NCBI GenBank assembly: GCA_004295565.1
Contig: AP019416.1
Location: 1,054,001-1,118,000, forward strand
Length of the DNA stretch: 64,000 nt
Source: Vreelandella olivaria
GTDB taxonomy: Bacteria; Pseudomonadota; Gammaproteobacteria; Pseudomonadales; Halomonadaceae
Direction of reading: 5' to 3'
The stretch's first letter is position 1; every line of letters starts with the position of its first letter. Position numbers and translations under genes: made by a program. Positions 41,982 to 51,275 of this stretch are shown here, in pieces. Under the pieces are notes generated by a model, which was given only the letters and a program-made list of their open reading frames with translations, was not told where the DNA came from and did no database searches.

Positions 41982-42841
41982 CGCCTTTATGCGTTTGTCG
42001 CACCGCGCGTTGGCGCCGTTAGTTCCGCATGCTTCCGATATACGTTTGCCCCTGCGTGGCGAGTGCCGCGCCGGGCAGGTTTACCTGGTCGGGGCAGGCA
42101 GCGGCGATGCGGAGCTGTTAACTCTCAAGGCTGCACGCTTACTGATGCAGGCGGACGCCGTGGTATATGACCGTTTGGTGGGCGATGACGTGCTGGCGCT
42201 GATTCCTAATGGCAGCGAGCGCTACTACGTGGGCAAAGCCCGCGGTCACCACAGCGTACCCCAGGCGGAAATCGGTGCGCTGATGGTAAAACTCGCCCGG
42301 GAAGGTAAATCAGTGGTGCGCCTGAAGGGCGGTGACCCGGCGGTATTTGCACGGATGGGCGAAGAGCTGGATGCCCTGGCCGCTGCCGAGATCCCCGCTG
42401 CCATGGTGCCGGGGATTACCGCGGCCTCTGCAGCCGCTGCCTGTATGGGCATTCCGCTCACTGATCGCGGCCATGCGCAGCAGCTGCGCTTTGTGACTGC
42501 CCAGCTCTGCCGCGAAGACGGTACGCCGGATTGGGCATCGCTGGCGCGTAAGGATGAAACCCTGGTGTTTTATATGGGGCTTTCCAAAGTGCGTGCGATT
42601 TGCCACGGCCTGCGCGAAGCGGGTCTGCCGGATGAGTGGCCGATCATGCTGGTGGCTAATGCCAGCCAGCCAGAGCAGCAGTCACTGGTGGGTTCACTGG
42701 CGGATATGCCTGAAAAACTCGCCGCAACCCCCTTGCCGTCCCCCCTGCTTGATTGTGGTGGGCAGCGTGGTGCAAAGAGTTGTCACAACGCCCGCTACCC
42801 TAGCCACCCATGTTTGCTCTGCACAGCAAACCACGCCTTAA
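41941..42841 (+). CDS. cobA: Uroporphyrinogen-III C-methyltransferase
   Basis: An SAM-dependent methyltransferase of about 300 residues that makes precorrin-2, the precursor of siroheme needed by nitrite reductase. Motifs are GQVYLVGAGSGDAELLTLKA, VVRLKGGDPAVFARMGEE, VPGITAASAAAACMGIPLT and TLVFYMGL. The C run at 42740-42745 has one base too many. Removing it gives CLIVVGSVVQRV and a stop at 42839. The start at 41941 follows GAGGAG and overlaps the end of nasA by 41 bp; an ATG at 41989 is an alternative. The dehydrogenase/chelatase half of CysG is absent. Confidence 0.9.
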
Positions 42842-42859
42842 CGGCAGGGTTTGCTGTGC
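42821..42859 (+). terminator. Terminator overlapping the end of cobA
   Basis: GCACAGCAAACC and GGTTTGCTGTGC form a 12-bp stem that includes the last codons of cobA and is followed by ACGTTTTA. It separates cobA from the FNT channel gene. Confidence 0.75.
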
Positions 42860-42918
42860 ACGTTTTACGCTTCTGACCCTACTGTCCCTTAAAATCCACA
42901 ACAAAGGAAACGCCCTCT

Positions 42919-43728
42919 ATGTCCTACTTATTGCCTGCCGAATTTGCCACCAAGATGGTCGATGCTGGCGAAGCCAAGCTGCATATGTCTACCCGCGATG
43001 CGCTGATTCGCGCCTTTATGGCGGGAGCCATTTTGGCCATTGCGGCGGTGTTTGCGGTGACCGTAGCGGTGCAAACCGGCTACCCGATTATCGGCGCCAT
43101 CCTGTTTCCCGTGGGCTTCTCGATTCTTTACCTGATGGGTTTTGATCTGTTGACCGGGGTGTTTGTGTTAACCCCGCTGGCGTGGCTGGATAAGCGGCCT
43201 GGGGTGACGATTAATCGTATTCTCAAGCACTGGGGCATTGTGTTTATCGGTAATTTTGGTGGGGCATTAACGGTCGCCTTTCTCATGGCGATTGTCTTTA
43301 CCTACGGCTTTAGCACCGAACCCAGCGAAGTGGGGCGGGTGATTGGTGAAGTGGGTGAAGGGCGCACCGTGGGTTACAAAGAGTATGGGGCCGGCGGCAT
43401 GGCGACGATTTTTATTCGCGGCATATTGTGCAACTGGATGGTATCGCTGGGGGTTGTAGGCGCGATGATCTCCACCACGGTGAGCGGTAAGGTGATTGCC
43501 ATGTGGATGCCGATTATGCTGTTCTTCGGCATGGGCTTCGAGCACTCGGTGGTCAACATGTTCCTGTTCCCCTCTGGGCTGATGATGGGCGGTAACTTCT
43601 CGATTATGGATTACCTGATCTGGAATGAAATTCCGGTAGTGCTGGGTAACTTGATCGGTGGCCTAGCGCTAACCGGCCTGACGCTCTACACCACACATGT
43701 GCGTACCGCACCGCAAAAAGCTTTATAG
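42919..43728 (+). CDS. Formate/nitrite transporter family channel (NirC/FocA-like)
   Basis: An intact 269-residue FNT channel with six membrane helices and the family motifs FATKMVDAGEAKLHMS at the N-terminus, FPVGFSILYLMGFDLLTG, WGIVFIGNFGGALTVAFLMA, ILCNWMVSLGV and GFEHSVVNMFLFPSGLM. FNT channels carry nitrite or formate. Its place after nasA-cobA points to nitrite transport. No dedicated nitrate uptake system appears in the window. Confidence 0.88.
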   Translation: MSYLLPAEFATKMVDAGEAKLHMSTRDALIRAFMAGAILAIAAVFAVTVAVQTGYPIIGAILFPVGFSILYLMGFDLLTGVFVLTPLAWLDKRPGVTINRILKHWGIVFIGNFGGALTVAFLMAIVFTYGFSTEPSEVGRVIGEVGEGRTVGYKEYGAGGMATIFIRGILCNWMVSLGVVGAMISTTVSGKVIAMWMPIMLFFGMGFEHSVVNMFLFPSGLMMGGNFSIMDYLIWNEIPVVLGNLIGGLALTGLTLYTTHVRTAPQKAL

Positions 43729-43817
43729 ATGAACAGTAGTGGCAGGAATTAAATGCCAAGCTTTCGCTACTGTGAAGCCCTAGGTTGATGATAAACATCG
43801 GAACTATTGTTAGCCGA

Positions 43818-43913
43818 GGTCGGAATCAACCCGTAGCGGGGTCTTTCGCCATGGATGGCGAAAGTAGCGCCCATGGATGGTCTACAGCGCCCCCGCGTAG
43901 GGTTGTTCCGACC
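43818..43913. repeat. Long nested inverted repeat (REP-like element)
   Basis: Outer arms GGTCGGAATCAACCC (43818-43832) and GGGTTGTTCCGACC (43900-43913) differ by one base. Inside is a perfect hairpin, CTTTCGCCA-TGGA-TGGCGAAAG (43843-43864), and a second CCATGGATGG. The 231-bp gap it occupies separates the FNT gene from the phosphatase/kinase gene. It could be a repeat family element or a structured transcript end. Confidence 0.6.
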
Positions 43914-43959
43914 GTTTGCAATGTTCGCTCCGGCGAGGGCTTTTTTTAGGGGAAGCATA

Positions 43960-45669
43960 ATGGCAGCGCTGACCATTTCGCTCGGCCAGCACTCTGATAA
44001 AGGGCGCAAACCAAGCAATCAGGATTTTTATGGCGCTTATCTGCCCAGTGAACCCCTGCGCGCCACCAAAGGCATTGCGGTTGCGCTAGCCGATGGGATT
44101 AGCAGCAGCGAAGTGAGCCGGGAAGCGAGCGAAGCAGCAGTAGGCGGGTTTTAACAGACTACTATGCCACCCCGGCCACCTGGGCGGTTAAAACCTCTGC
44201 CCAGCGGGTACTGCAGGCTACCAATGCATGGCTTTATGCCCAAACCCGGCAGAGCCAGTACCGCTACAACCTGGATCGTGGCTATGTGTGTACTTTGAGC
44301 GCGCTGGTGATTAAGTCCACTACCGCCCATCTGTTTCACGTTGGTGATAGCCGTATCTACCAGCTTGCCGGCAATACACTGGAACCGCTGACCGAGGATC
44401 ACCGCTTCTGGGCCTCCCGGGAAGTCAGCCATTTAAGCCGCGCCATGGGCGCTGGTCAGCACCTGGAGCTGGATTATTGCACCCTGTCGCTGAGCGTGGG
44501 GGATGTGTTTGTGCTCACTACCGATGGCGTTTATGAGTGGTTAACCGGTGCTGAAATGGCTGCACTGATTCGCGCTCACTGGACTGATCTCGACGCGGCG
44601 GCTGAGGCGCTAATCGCTGCTGCTCTCGAGAATGGCAGCGACGATAACCTCACCGTACAGATTGTGCGTATTGATACTCTGCCCGAGCGCCACGCTAATG
44701 AACTCTATGCTGCGCTGAGCACCTTACCGACCCCTTCTGAATTGCGCCCAGGAAGCGAGCTGGATAGCTACCGTATTGTGCGTCAACTGCATGCCAGCAG
44801 CCGCAGCCATGTCTACTTGGCTGAAGACATTGCCAGTGGCGAGAAGGTGGCACTAAAAACCCTCTCAACCGAGTTAAGCCAAGACCCGGCGAGTATCGAG
44901 CGATTCGTGCGCGAAGAGTGGATTGCGCGGCGTATCGATAATCAGCACGTGCTCAATGCCCCCGCCCAAGAGCACACTCGTCACTCCCTTTACACCGTGC
45001 TGGCGTATATCGAAGGGCAAACCCTGACCCAATGGATGCGCGATCACCCCCAAGCTGAATTGGCAAGCGTACGCCCCATCGTCGAACAGGTCGCCAAGGG
45101 GCTGCGCGCCTTTCATCGCCTGGAAATGCTCCATCAGGATTTACGCCCTGACAACGTCATGATCGATAGCCAAGGCACGGTGAAGCTGATTGATTTTGGC
45201 GCTGCCAAGGTGGCGGGGATTGCCGAAGAGGTAGCTGAGAGCGACGATATTCTCGGTACCGCCCAGTACACCGCCCCGGAGTATTTCCTGGGGAAGGCGG
45301 CTCACCCCGTTCAGATCAATACTCCCTGGCGGTGATTACCTACCAAATGCTAACCGGCACGCTGCCTTACGGCACCGAAGTTGCCAAAACCCGCACCCGG
45401 GCGGCGCAGCATAAGCTCGCCTATCAATCGGCACTAAGCGAAAACCGTGAACTGCCCGCATGGGTAGATGAAGTGCTCAAAAGGCGCTACATCCCAATCC
45501 CCATAAGCGTTTTCCGGCGCTTTCTGAGTTTATTTTCGAGTTACGCTCGCCAAGCCAAGAAATGCTTAAACGCGCGCAGTTACCGCTGCTGGAGCGTGAC
45601 CCGGTGCTGTTCTGGAAGGGCGTGTCGCTGATCCTGACGCTAGTGGTTATCTTCCTGCTAGTGCGTTGA
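43960..45669 (+). CDS. Fused PP2C-type protein phosphatase / serine-threonine kinase with C-terminal membrane anchor
   Basis: About 570 residues after repair. Residues 1-240 form a PP2C phosphatase (SDKGRKPSNQDFYGAY, VALADGISSS, HVGDSRIY, LTTDGVYEWL, GSDDNLTVQIVRI). Residues 265-520 form a kinase with VALKTL (Lys), LHQDLRPDNVMI (catalytic Asp) and KLIDFGAAK. The glycine-rich loop is degenerate (LHASSRSHVYLAED) and the HRD Arg is Gln. A single hydrophobic helix, GVSLILTLVVIFLLV, ends the protein. Indels lie at T 44149-44152, C 45304-45307 and A 45479-45482. A similar gene sits in the Pseudomonas nas cluster, so a role in nitrate assimilation is likely. Confidence 0.85.
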
Positions 45670-45767
45670 TAGCACCGAGGCCGATCAAGAGATAACAAAG
45701 AAGGGGTTGAAGTGGGGCAGTGACCGCCCCATGTTAGTTAACACGCTATCAATAGAAAAGGATGTTA

Positions 45768-46581
45768 ATGATGCAGGATGTAATGCCTAACCCCGGCTTT
45801 CGGCACCTTTCGCCTGGAAGGCGATACGCTTAAGCAGAGTATCCACGCAGCGCTTGAGGCCGGTTATCGGCACATCGACACAGCACAGTTTTATGGTAAT
45901 GAAAAAGAGGTAGGGGAGGCGATTCGCGACAGCAGCGTGCCACGCAGCGATATTTTCCTAACCACCAAGGTGTGGTTCGACAACCTTGAGCCCGCAGCGC
46001 TCAAAGCCAGCGTGGACGAAAGCCTGCAGAAATTAGGCACCGATTATGTCGACCTGCTGCTGATCCACTGGCCATCCCCAGAGGATGAAGTGCCGATGGT
46101 CGATTACCTGACGGCGCTTAAAGAGGTGAAAGCAGAGGGCAAGGCGCGCAATATCGGCATTTCCAACTTTACCATCGCACAGGTGGACGAAGCGGTTAGC
46201 ATCCTGGGCAAAGGTGAGATTCTCACCAACCAGGTCGAGGTTCATCCTTTCTTACAGAACCGCAAACTGGTCGATCACTGTGAGCAGCATGGCATTCAGA
46301 TTACTGCCTTTATGCCCCTAGCTGTTGGCAAGGTTATGGACGACCCGACCCTTAAGCAGATTGCCGACGCACATGACGTCACGCCCGCGCAAATTGCCCT
46401 TGCTTGGGTCAAACAACGCAATATGATTACGATCCCATCATCGACTAAGGCGCGAAATATTCAAAGCAACATTGCCGCCTTTGATTTAGCGCTAAGCGAC
46501 AGTGAAATGGCCGAGATCGCTACGCTTGACCGCAAAGAGCGCATTGCCAACCCCGACTTTGCACCCGCCTGGGATGAGTAA
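45768..46581 (+). CDS. dkgB: Aldo/keto reductase (2,5-diketo-D-gluconate reductase B-like)
   Basis: A TIM-barrel NADPH-dependent reductase of about 270 residues. Motifs are GYRHIDTAQFYGNE (catalytic Asp and Tyr), LTTKVWFDNL (Lys), DLLLIHWPSP (His), GISNFTIAQV, LTNQVEVHPFLQ and IPSSTKARNI (cofactor binding). One extra base near 45801 separates the first 12 or so codons; removal gives PNPGFGTFRLEGDTL. Two ATGs stand in tandem at 45768 and 45771 after AAAAGGA. The true substrate could be methylglyoxal or other aldehydes. Confidence 0.82.
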
Positions 46582-46726
46582 TGGGTATGAATACGCGGGC
46601 TGAAGGTACTAAGATTTTTGCTCGATTTGGAACGCTAGAGAATAGTCTTTGTCATACGTTGCCACAGTGGGCGCCTGTTTAAAGCAGGCGTTTGTTAAAG
46701 GCAGTGTTATACGCCAGGAGAAAACG

Positions 46727-46877
46727 ATGAAACAGCGCAAGATCAAAGATAACGCGTTAAAAGCGCAGCTGCGAACGCCGATGTTTAAAAATGCAGCAGC
46801 AAACGCCGAAAAAAGGTAAAGGCAGCTACTCCCGTAAAGGACGCAACTCCCTGGGAGGGCATCGCCAAGCCGCCTAA
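46727..46877 (+). CDS. arfA: Alternative ribosome-rescue factor A
   Basis: A small basic protein that recruits release factor 2 to ribosomes stalled on nonstop mRNA. It begins MKQRKIKDNALKAQLRTPMF and, after removing one A from the run at 46787-46791, continues to KKGKGSYSRKGRNS, the ArfA signature, ending GGHRQAA at the TAA 46875-46877 (49 residues). CCAGGAG precedes the ATG. As is typical for arfA, the 3' end of the frame lies in a strong hairpin, so truncated mRNA and tmRNA tagging may control its level. Confidence 0.85.
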
Positions 46878-46902
46878 CCCGGCGTTTTGGCGATGCCTTC
46901 CC
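46853..46902 (+). promoter_or_regulatory. arfA 3' hairpin
   Basis: A long stem (GGCATCGCCAA pairs with TTGGCGATGCC, extended by CGCC/GGCG and by flanking GGGA/TCCC) encloses the arfA stop codon in its loop. In known arfA genes such a hairpin is cut by RNase III or stops transcription, which yields nonstop mRNA. Confidence 0.75.
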
Positions 46903-46952
46903 AGGCATCTCTGCGCAGTATTCCCCATATTGTGCAGACTCCCATCAGTTTG

Positions 46953-46979
46953 GCCGATCCAATGGATCGGCTTTTTTTA
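46953..46979 (+). terminator. Intrinsic terminator after arfA
   Basis: GCCGATCC, a three-base loop and GGATCGGC are followed by seven T. It ends the arfA transcript. Confidence 0.9.
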
Positions 46980-47043
46980 TTGTTCGCTAGGCATGGCGCG
47001 CAACTGAAAACGCCCCGGCCACTTCCTATGGCCGGGGCGTCGG

Positions 47044-47298
47044 CTACGCCAAACTACTCCCGCAGTGGGGACATTTCTCGTAGGCATCGCGGGTTTCAGC
47101 CTGAAGGCGCTGGTTGCGTTGGCTTGGCGCCGGCTCCTCTACGCCATGAATGGATACCAGTTGGCCCTGCTCCCAGCGTAGGCCAATATCTTTCAACAGG
47201 TGCGGGTCATGAAAGCGCGGATCTTCGTAAAAGCGCCGCTGAGTGCGCGAGCGTTTTAGGGCGCTGAGTAGTTTGCGGGTCATTGTTGCGATTGCCAT
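47044..47298 (-). CDS. DUF1127 family protein with C-terminal zinc-ribbon-like tail
   Basis: An 84-residue protein starting at the ATG at 47298, preceded by AGGAGA. The N-terminal half has the DUF1127 pattern (RRFYEDPRFHDPHLLKDIGL). The C-terminus ends EKCPHCGSSLA, a single CxxC knuckle not typical of short DUF1127 proteins. Small DUF1127 proteins have been linked to RNA binding and phosphate or carbon regulation in alphaproteobacteria; no specific role can be given here. Confidence 0.75.
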   Translation of the reverse strand: MAIATMTRKLLSALKRSRTQRRFYEDPRFHDPHLLKDIGLRWEQGQLVSIHGVEEPAPSQRNQRLQAETRDAYEKCPHCGSSLA

Positions 47299-47426
47299 GG
47301 GGTCGGTCTCCTGGGTTAGGAGGCCGGGCAACATCGCGATCAGGGAGTCTCAAAGGTAACGATAAAACAACATGGCCGCGACACCTGCCGCGGCCAGTTT
47401 TCATTACATCTCTGGCGCGCGACAAC

Positions 47427-47469
47427 AATAAGCTGATACCGCATTATTAATAATGCGATGCAGCTTATT
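47427..47469. repeat. Nested palindromic element upstream of the DUF1127 gene
   Basis: AATAAGCTG (47427-47435) and CAGCTTATT (47461-47469) flank the perfect 16-bp palindrome GCATTATTAATAATGC (47441-47456). Further partial pairing (CGCGACA with TGTCGCG, CTGGC with GCCAG) extends the structure to about 47412-47500. The rest of the 47299-47618 gap holds a GC-rich hairpin (TGGCCGCG/CGCGGCCA near 47374) and the terminator at 47551. Confidence 0.6.
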
Positions 47470-47550
47470 CATTCGTGTCGCGGGGATTTGCCAGCGCATG
47501 ATGAGGTCTCTGAGAATTATTACGTTAATCAAATTCTGGTTAATAAAACC

Positions 47551-47577
47551 AAGCTGCCTTTTAAAGGCAGCTTTTAT
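47551..47577. terminator. Terminator downstream of the OmpR-type regulator
   Basis: AAGCTGCCTTT and AAAGGCAGCTT form an 11-bp stem. T-rich sequence follows on both strands, so it could end the minus-strand regulator transcript and any plus-strand transcript from the palindromic region. Confidence 0.7.
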
Positions 47578-47618
47578 CTTTAACCGATGCTTATATGAGC
47601 GTCAAGTCTAGAGGCCAT

Positions 47619-48332
47619 CTAATTAGCGACTTGTGCTATGGAGGTGGTTTGGCAGGTCTCCATGCGATACCCCGACTGGTAAACGCTGCGAAGACGCAGG
47701 CCGTGCCGTCCATCCAGCTCCAGCTTACGACGTAGGCGGCTTACATGGGTATCTACGGTTCGCGTTGAAACGTCCCCTTTGATACCCCAAACCAACTCTA
47801 ATAAATGCGCACGGGTAATCAGCTCACCGATTTTTGAGAAGAAGAGCGCCGCTAATCGATACTCACGCTCGGTTAAATCAACGGCGTTGCCCGCAACACT
47901 GATGTAGTGCTCTTCGGTGTGCAGAGTAAAGGTCTCCGGGCAAGCAGGTGCTGGGCGAGGTGTGGCATATCCAGACCGTCTACCTAGTGCGCTTACTCTG
48001 GCAATAAGCTCACTGGGGCGCAGGGGTTTCGCGAGGAAATCGTCGGCGCCCTGTTCGAGTGCTTTAACGACGTCGTCTTCACCCTGGCTAGCGGTAATAA
48101 ACAGGATTGGCCCGCGCCAGCTGTCATGTTGGCGCAGGTGGGCAACCACATCCATGCCGTCACTGTCTGGTAACCACCAGTCGATAATCAGAAAATCAAA
48201 TGATCGTTGCTGGGTCGCGCGACGCAGCTCGTTGGCGCGGGTAAATAAAGAAACCTGGTGGCCTGCCGTGAGTAGACACTGCTCAATAAAAGCCTGCTGG
48301 TCGAGATCATCTTCAAGTACGCCAATATGCAT
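47619..48332 (-). CDS. Response regulator, OmpR/PhoB type
   Basis: An intact 237-residue regulator. The receiver domain (residues 1-120) has the acidic pair in VLEDDLDQ, the phosphoacceptor Asp in FLIIDWWLPDSDG, the Thr/Ser of LFITASQ and the Lys of LAKPLRPSEL. The winged-helix DNA-binding domain (about 135-230) has LTEREYRLAALFFSK and VDTHVSRLRRKL. It is divergent from a periplasmic protein and a hybrid histidine kinase, likely its signalling partners. Confidence 0.9.
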   Translation of the reverse strand: MHIGVLEDDLDQQAFIEQCLLTAGHQVSLFTRANELRRATQQRSFDFLIIDWWLPDSDGMDVVAHLRQHDSWRGPILFITASQGEDDVVKALEQGADDFLAKPLRPSELIARVSALGRRSGYATPRPAPACPETFTLHTEEHYISVAGNAVDLTEREYRLAALFFSKIGELITRAHLLELVWGIKGDVSTRTVDTHVSRLRRKLELDGRHGLRLRSVYQSGYRMETCQTTSIAQVAN

Positions 48333-48501
48333 GGTGATTTCCCGTATTATCGTCTTATAAGCGTCACACGCGTAGTAGCTACAAACTCATGCGTTAAGTT
48401 TAGTTGATGATGGTGCGTTGACACAAAGGTTCACAGTTTGTCCGCAGACGGCCGATATATACTGCTTGCACTCTTGATCGCTTATACCGAGGTGCAGCTT
48501 A

Positions 48502-49020
48502 ATGCGTGGTTCTTTGGTTTCTAAAAGCAAGGTTTTAATCGCCGCAGTGGGGCTTGCCTTGCTGTCGTCGCCCCTGGCTAGCGCGCTGGAAGTACCTGAA
48601 GGCCCAGTGATATTAGTAGTGAGTGGCAAGGTGGGGCAGCCAAATGTGGGTGACGAAGCCCATTTTGATAAAGCGATGCTCGAGGCCTTGGGACAGCATG
48701 AAACGATTACCCGCACGCCCTGGTACGATGGCGTGACGCGCTTTTCTGGCCCACTGGGGCGAGCTATTCTGGAAGCCGCCGGCGCGGAGGGGGATAGTAT
48801 GCGTGTGGTAGCGTTGAATGAGTACGCGGCGACAGTCCCCATCAGTGATTTTGAACATTACGATGTGATTTTTGCCATGCAGGCGAATGGCAAAGCACTG
48901 CGAATTCGCGACCAGGGGCCACTATTTGTTATTTACCCCTTTGATAGACACCCTGAGCTTCTAAACGAAGAGATCTTCTCACGCTCGGTGTGGCAGGTGG
49001 CTCGTATCGACGTTAAGTAA
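48502..49020 (+). CDS. Secreted protein resembling the molybdopterin-oxidoreductase-binding fold
   Basis: An intact 172-residue protein with a signal peptide (VLIAAVGLALLSSPLASA). The mature part, with VILVVSGKVGQPN, FSGPLGRAILEAAGA and VVALNEYAATVPISDFEHYD, recalls the sulfite-oxidase-type domain (PF00174), but it is short and its Mo-binding Cys is not evident. It ends 18 bp before the hybrid kinase gene, so it may be a periplasmic partner of that sensor. The fold call is moderate. Confidence 0.65.
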   Translation: MRGSLVSKSKVLIAAVGLALLSSPLASALEVPEGPVILVVSGKVGQPNVGDEAHFDKAMLEALGQHETITRTPWYDGVTRFSGPLGRAILEAAGAEGDSMRVVALNEYAATVPISDFEHYDVIFAMQANGKALRIRDQGPLFVIYPFDRHPELLNEEIFSRSVWQVARIDVK

Positions 49021-49038
49021 ACGAACCGGATAATTGCC

Positions 49039-51275
49039 ATGCTCTCCTTATTTAAGTTCTATTTTTCCCGCAGCACCAGGGTCGCTACGTTTTCAGCGAT
49101 CCTTTTTTTTCTTTCCGCGCTCACCACCGGTGGGGTTATTTATAACCGCCAGCATGCGCTGGAGAATCGTTTGCTCGAAAATCTTCTATGGGCCGGTTAT
49201 CAGTTTGATCGTGAGGTACGCGAGTTTCGCTTAACGCTGCTGGAAGCAAGGTCTGATAACGTCACAGTCGATGACGTGTTGCTGCGTTATGAAATTTTAT
49301 TTAGTCGGCAATCACTTTTTTTCAAGGTGAAATCGGCAAAGTCGTGGAGAAACTGGAAGGTATTGAGGAGATGACGCGTTATACCGAAGAGCTGGTTCTG
49401 GAGATGGAAACGCTGCTTGAACCGCTTTGGGATAACCCTGCTGAATTAGATAGCGCCTTGATCGCTACACTCTTGGAGAGATCGGAAAGTCTCCAACAGT
49501 TCACCGGCACCATCCTTATTGAAACCAACGCTCACGTATCACGCATGCGCAGCGATGAGCGACTGATATTGACGCAGTTATACGGCCTAGTGCTACTGCT
49601 GATTACGCTGCTCATGTTATCAGGGGGCATGCTGGTTCGCGCGCTGATACTGGAAGGCCGCTCAAGTGACCGCAAGGCAAAAGCACTAGAGGCCAAGAGC
49701 CAAGAACTCAACGAGGCCGCCAGGCAAGCAGAAAAGGCCAGCTTAGCAAAATCTGAGTTTATGGCGGTGATGAGTCATGAAATTCGCACGCCGCTCAATG
49801 GCGTTGTGGGGATGGCGGATTTGTTAAGTGAGGAGGTTAAAACAACAAGTGCGAAGACTTATCTGGCGGCGCTTAAGCGCAGTGCAGAGAGCCTACGCGC
49901 GGTGATCAACGATATTCTCGACTACACCAAAATTGAGTCGGGTCGCCTCGACTTGGATGCTCAGCCGTTTGATCTTCACCAATGCATTGACCAGCTTTGT
50001 GAGAACTACACGCTGCGCGAGCCGAAGGCAAAGGTCTCCTTCAGCTACGCTATTGATCCCGCTTTACCCCGCTATGTGATGGGCGACGTCGCTCGGTTAC
50101 GTCAAGTCATGATGAATTTAATCAATAATGGCTTGAAGTTTACCGAAGAGGGTTTCGTTAAATGCCAGGTAAAACCACTGGGAGACGATAATATTCTCGT
50201 CGAGGTGCATGATACTGGCTGTGGAATCGCGGAAGCGAATCAAACGCAACTCTTCTCGGCGTTCTCGCAAGTGGATACCTCCATGGCGCGGCGTCACGAA
50301 GGCACGGGGCTTGGGCTGGCGATCTGTAAACGTTTAGTTGAAGCCATGCAGGGCGAGATAGGCGTTAATAGCCAGCAGGGGCTTGGTAGCCGATTTTGGT
50401 TTATTGTTAGAATGCCGGAAACTGAACCTGCTGCGGTGTATCAAGCTGGTGATAATCAACTGGCACTCTCTACCGAGCACCAGATTTTAGTGGTGGAGGA
50501 CAACCCGCTAAACCAGACGGTTGCCCGCGTTATGCTTGAACGCCTTGGCCAGCAGGTGACTATCGCAGAGAACGGTCTGGAAGCACTCGAACAGCTAAAA
50601 GTGGATCATGACAGGTTCGATTTGGTCTTAATGGATATGCAGATGCCCAAGCTGGATGGGCCCGAAACCACCCAGCGCTGGCGTGATTACGAAGCCGTGC
50701 ATCAATTATCCCGGTTACCGATAGTGGCAATGACGGCCAATGTGATGCCTGAGCACCGCGAACGCTGTATGCAAAGTGGTATGGACGATATGATCCATAA
50801 ACCTTTTACGCGGGAGGAACTGTATCAGGTCATCAGCCGTTATCTCGCTAATGACGAAATCTTAGCACCTGAGGGTATTTACGTTCACTCGACCAAAGGC
50901 GCTGAGTCATTGGGTGACACCGTTGGTGCTGTTCAGGTGCTCGATAAGCGTCTTTGCGAAGAGCTGAAAAGCACCTTTGAACCTAGTGCGCTGAGTGCGC
51001 TGCTGAACACGTTTTTAACGCGACTTGTTGAGCGTAGTGCCCGCCTTGACGCTTACTGGCAGTCAGAGGATCGTCAAGCCTTGTGCCAAGAGGCGCATTC
51101 GCTGAAAGGTGCCGCTTCCTCTCTCGGCTGTGCTGCCATTGCTGAGCAAGCAAGCCAATTGGAGCAAGCAGCGCTAGAAGCCCCATTGAATGAATTGGCT
51201 ATCTATCTGGAGCGTTTAGTCGCTCTTCAGGACACTACTCAGCAGGCTTTAGAGCAAGAAAGTATGCTCGTTTGA
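49039..51275 (+). CDS. Hybrid sensor histidine kinase with receiver and HPt domains
   Basis: About 745 residues after adding one T to the run at 49316-49322. Order: membrane helix ([20 protein letters not shown]), periplasmic region, second helix ([20 protein letters not shown]) near residue 185, dimerisation domain with [15 protein letters not shown] (phospho-His), ATPase domain ([32 protein letters not shown]), receiver ([33 protein letters not shown]) and C-terminal HPt ([13 protein letters not shown]). It is a complete phosphorelay in one protein. It lies downstream of the secreted protein and overlaps the convergent EAL gene by 37 bp. Confidence 0.9.

Noticed and set aside
45713-45731. 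GC-rich hairpin TGGGGC/GCCCCA between the kinase gene and the aldo/keto reductase
   Set aside because: Short stem without a T run; too weak to call a terminator.
46672-46693. CGCCTG/CAGGCG hairpin followed by TTT before arfA
   Set aside because: Six-bp stem and only three T; it also sits where the arfA promoter must lie.
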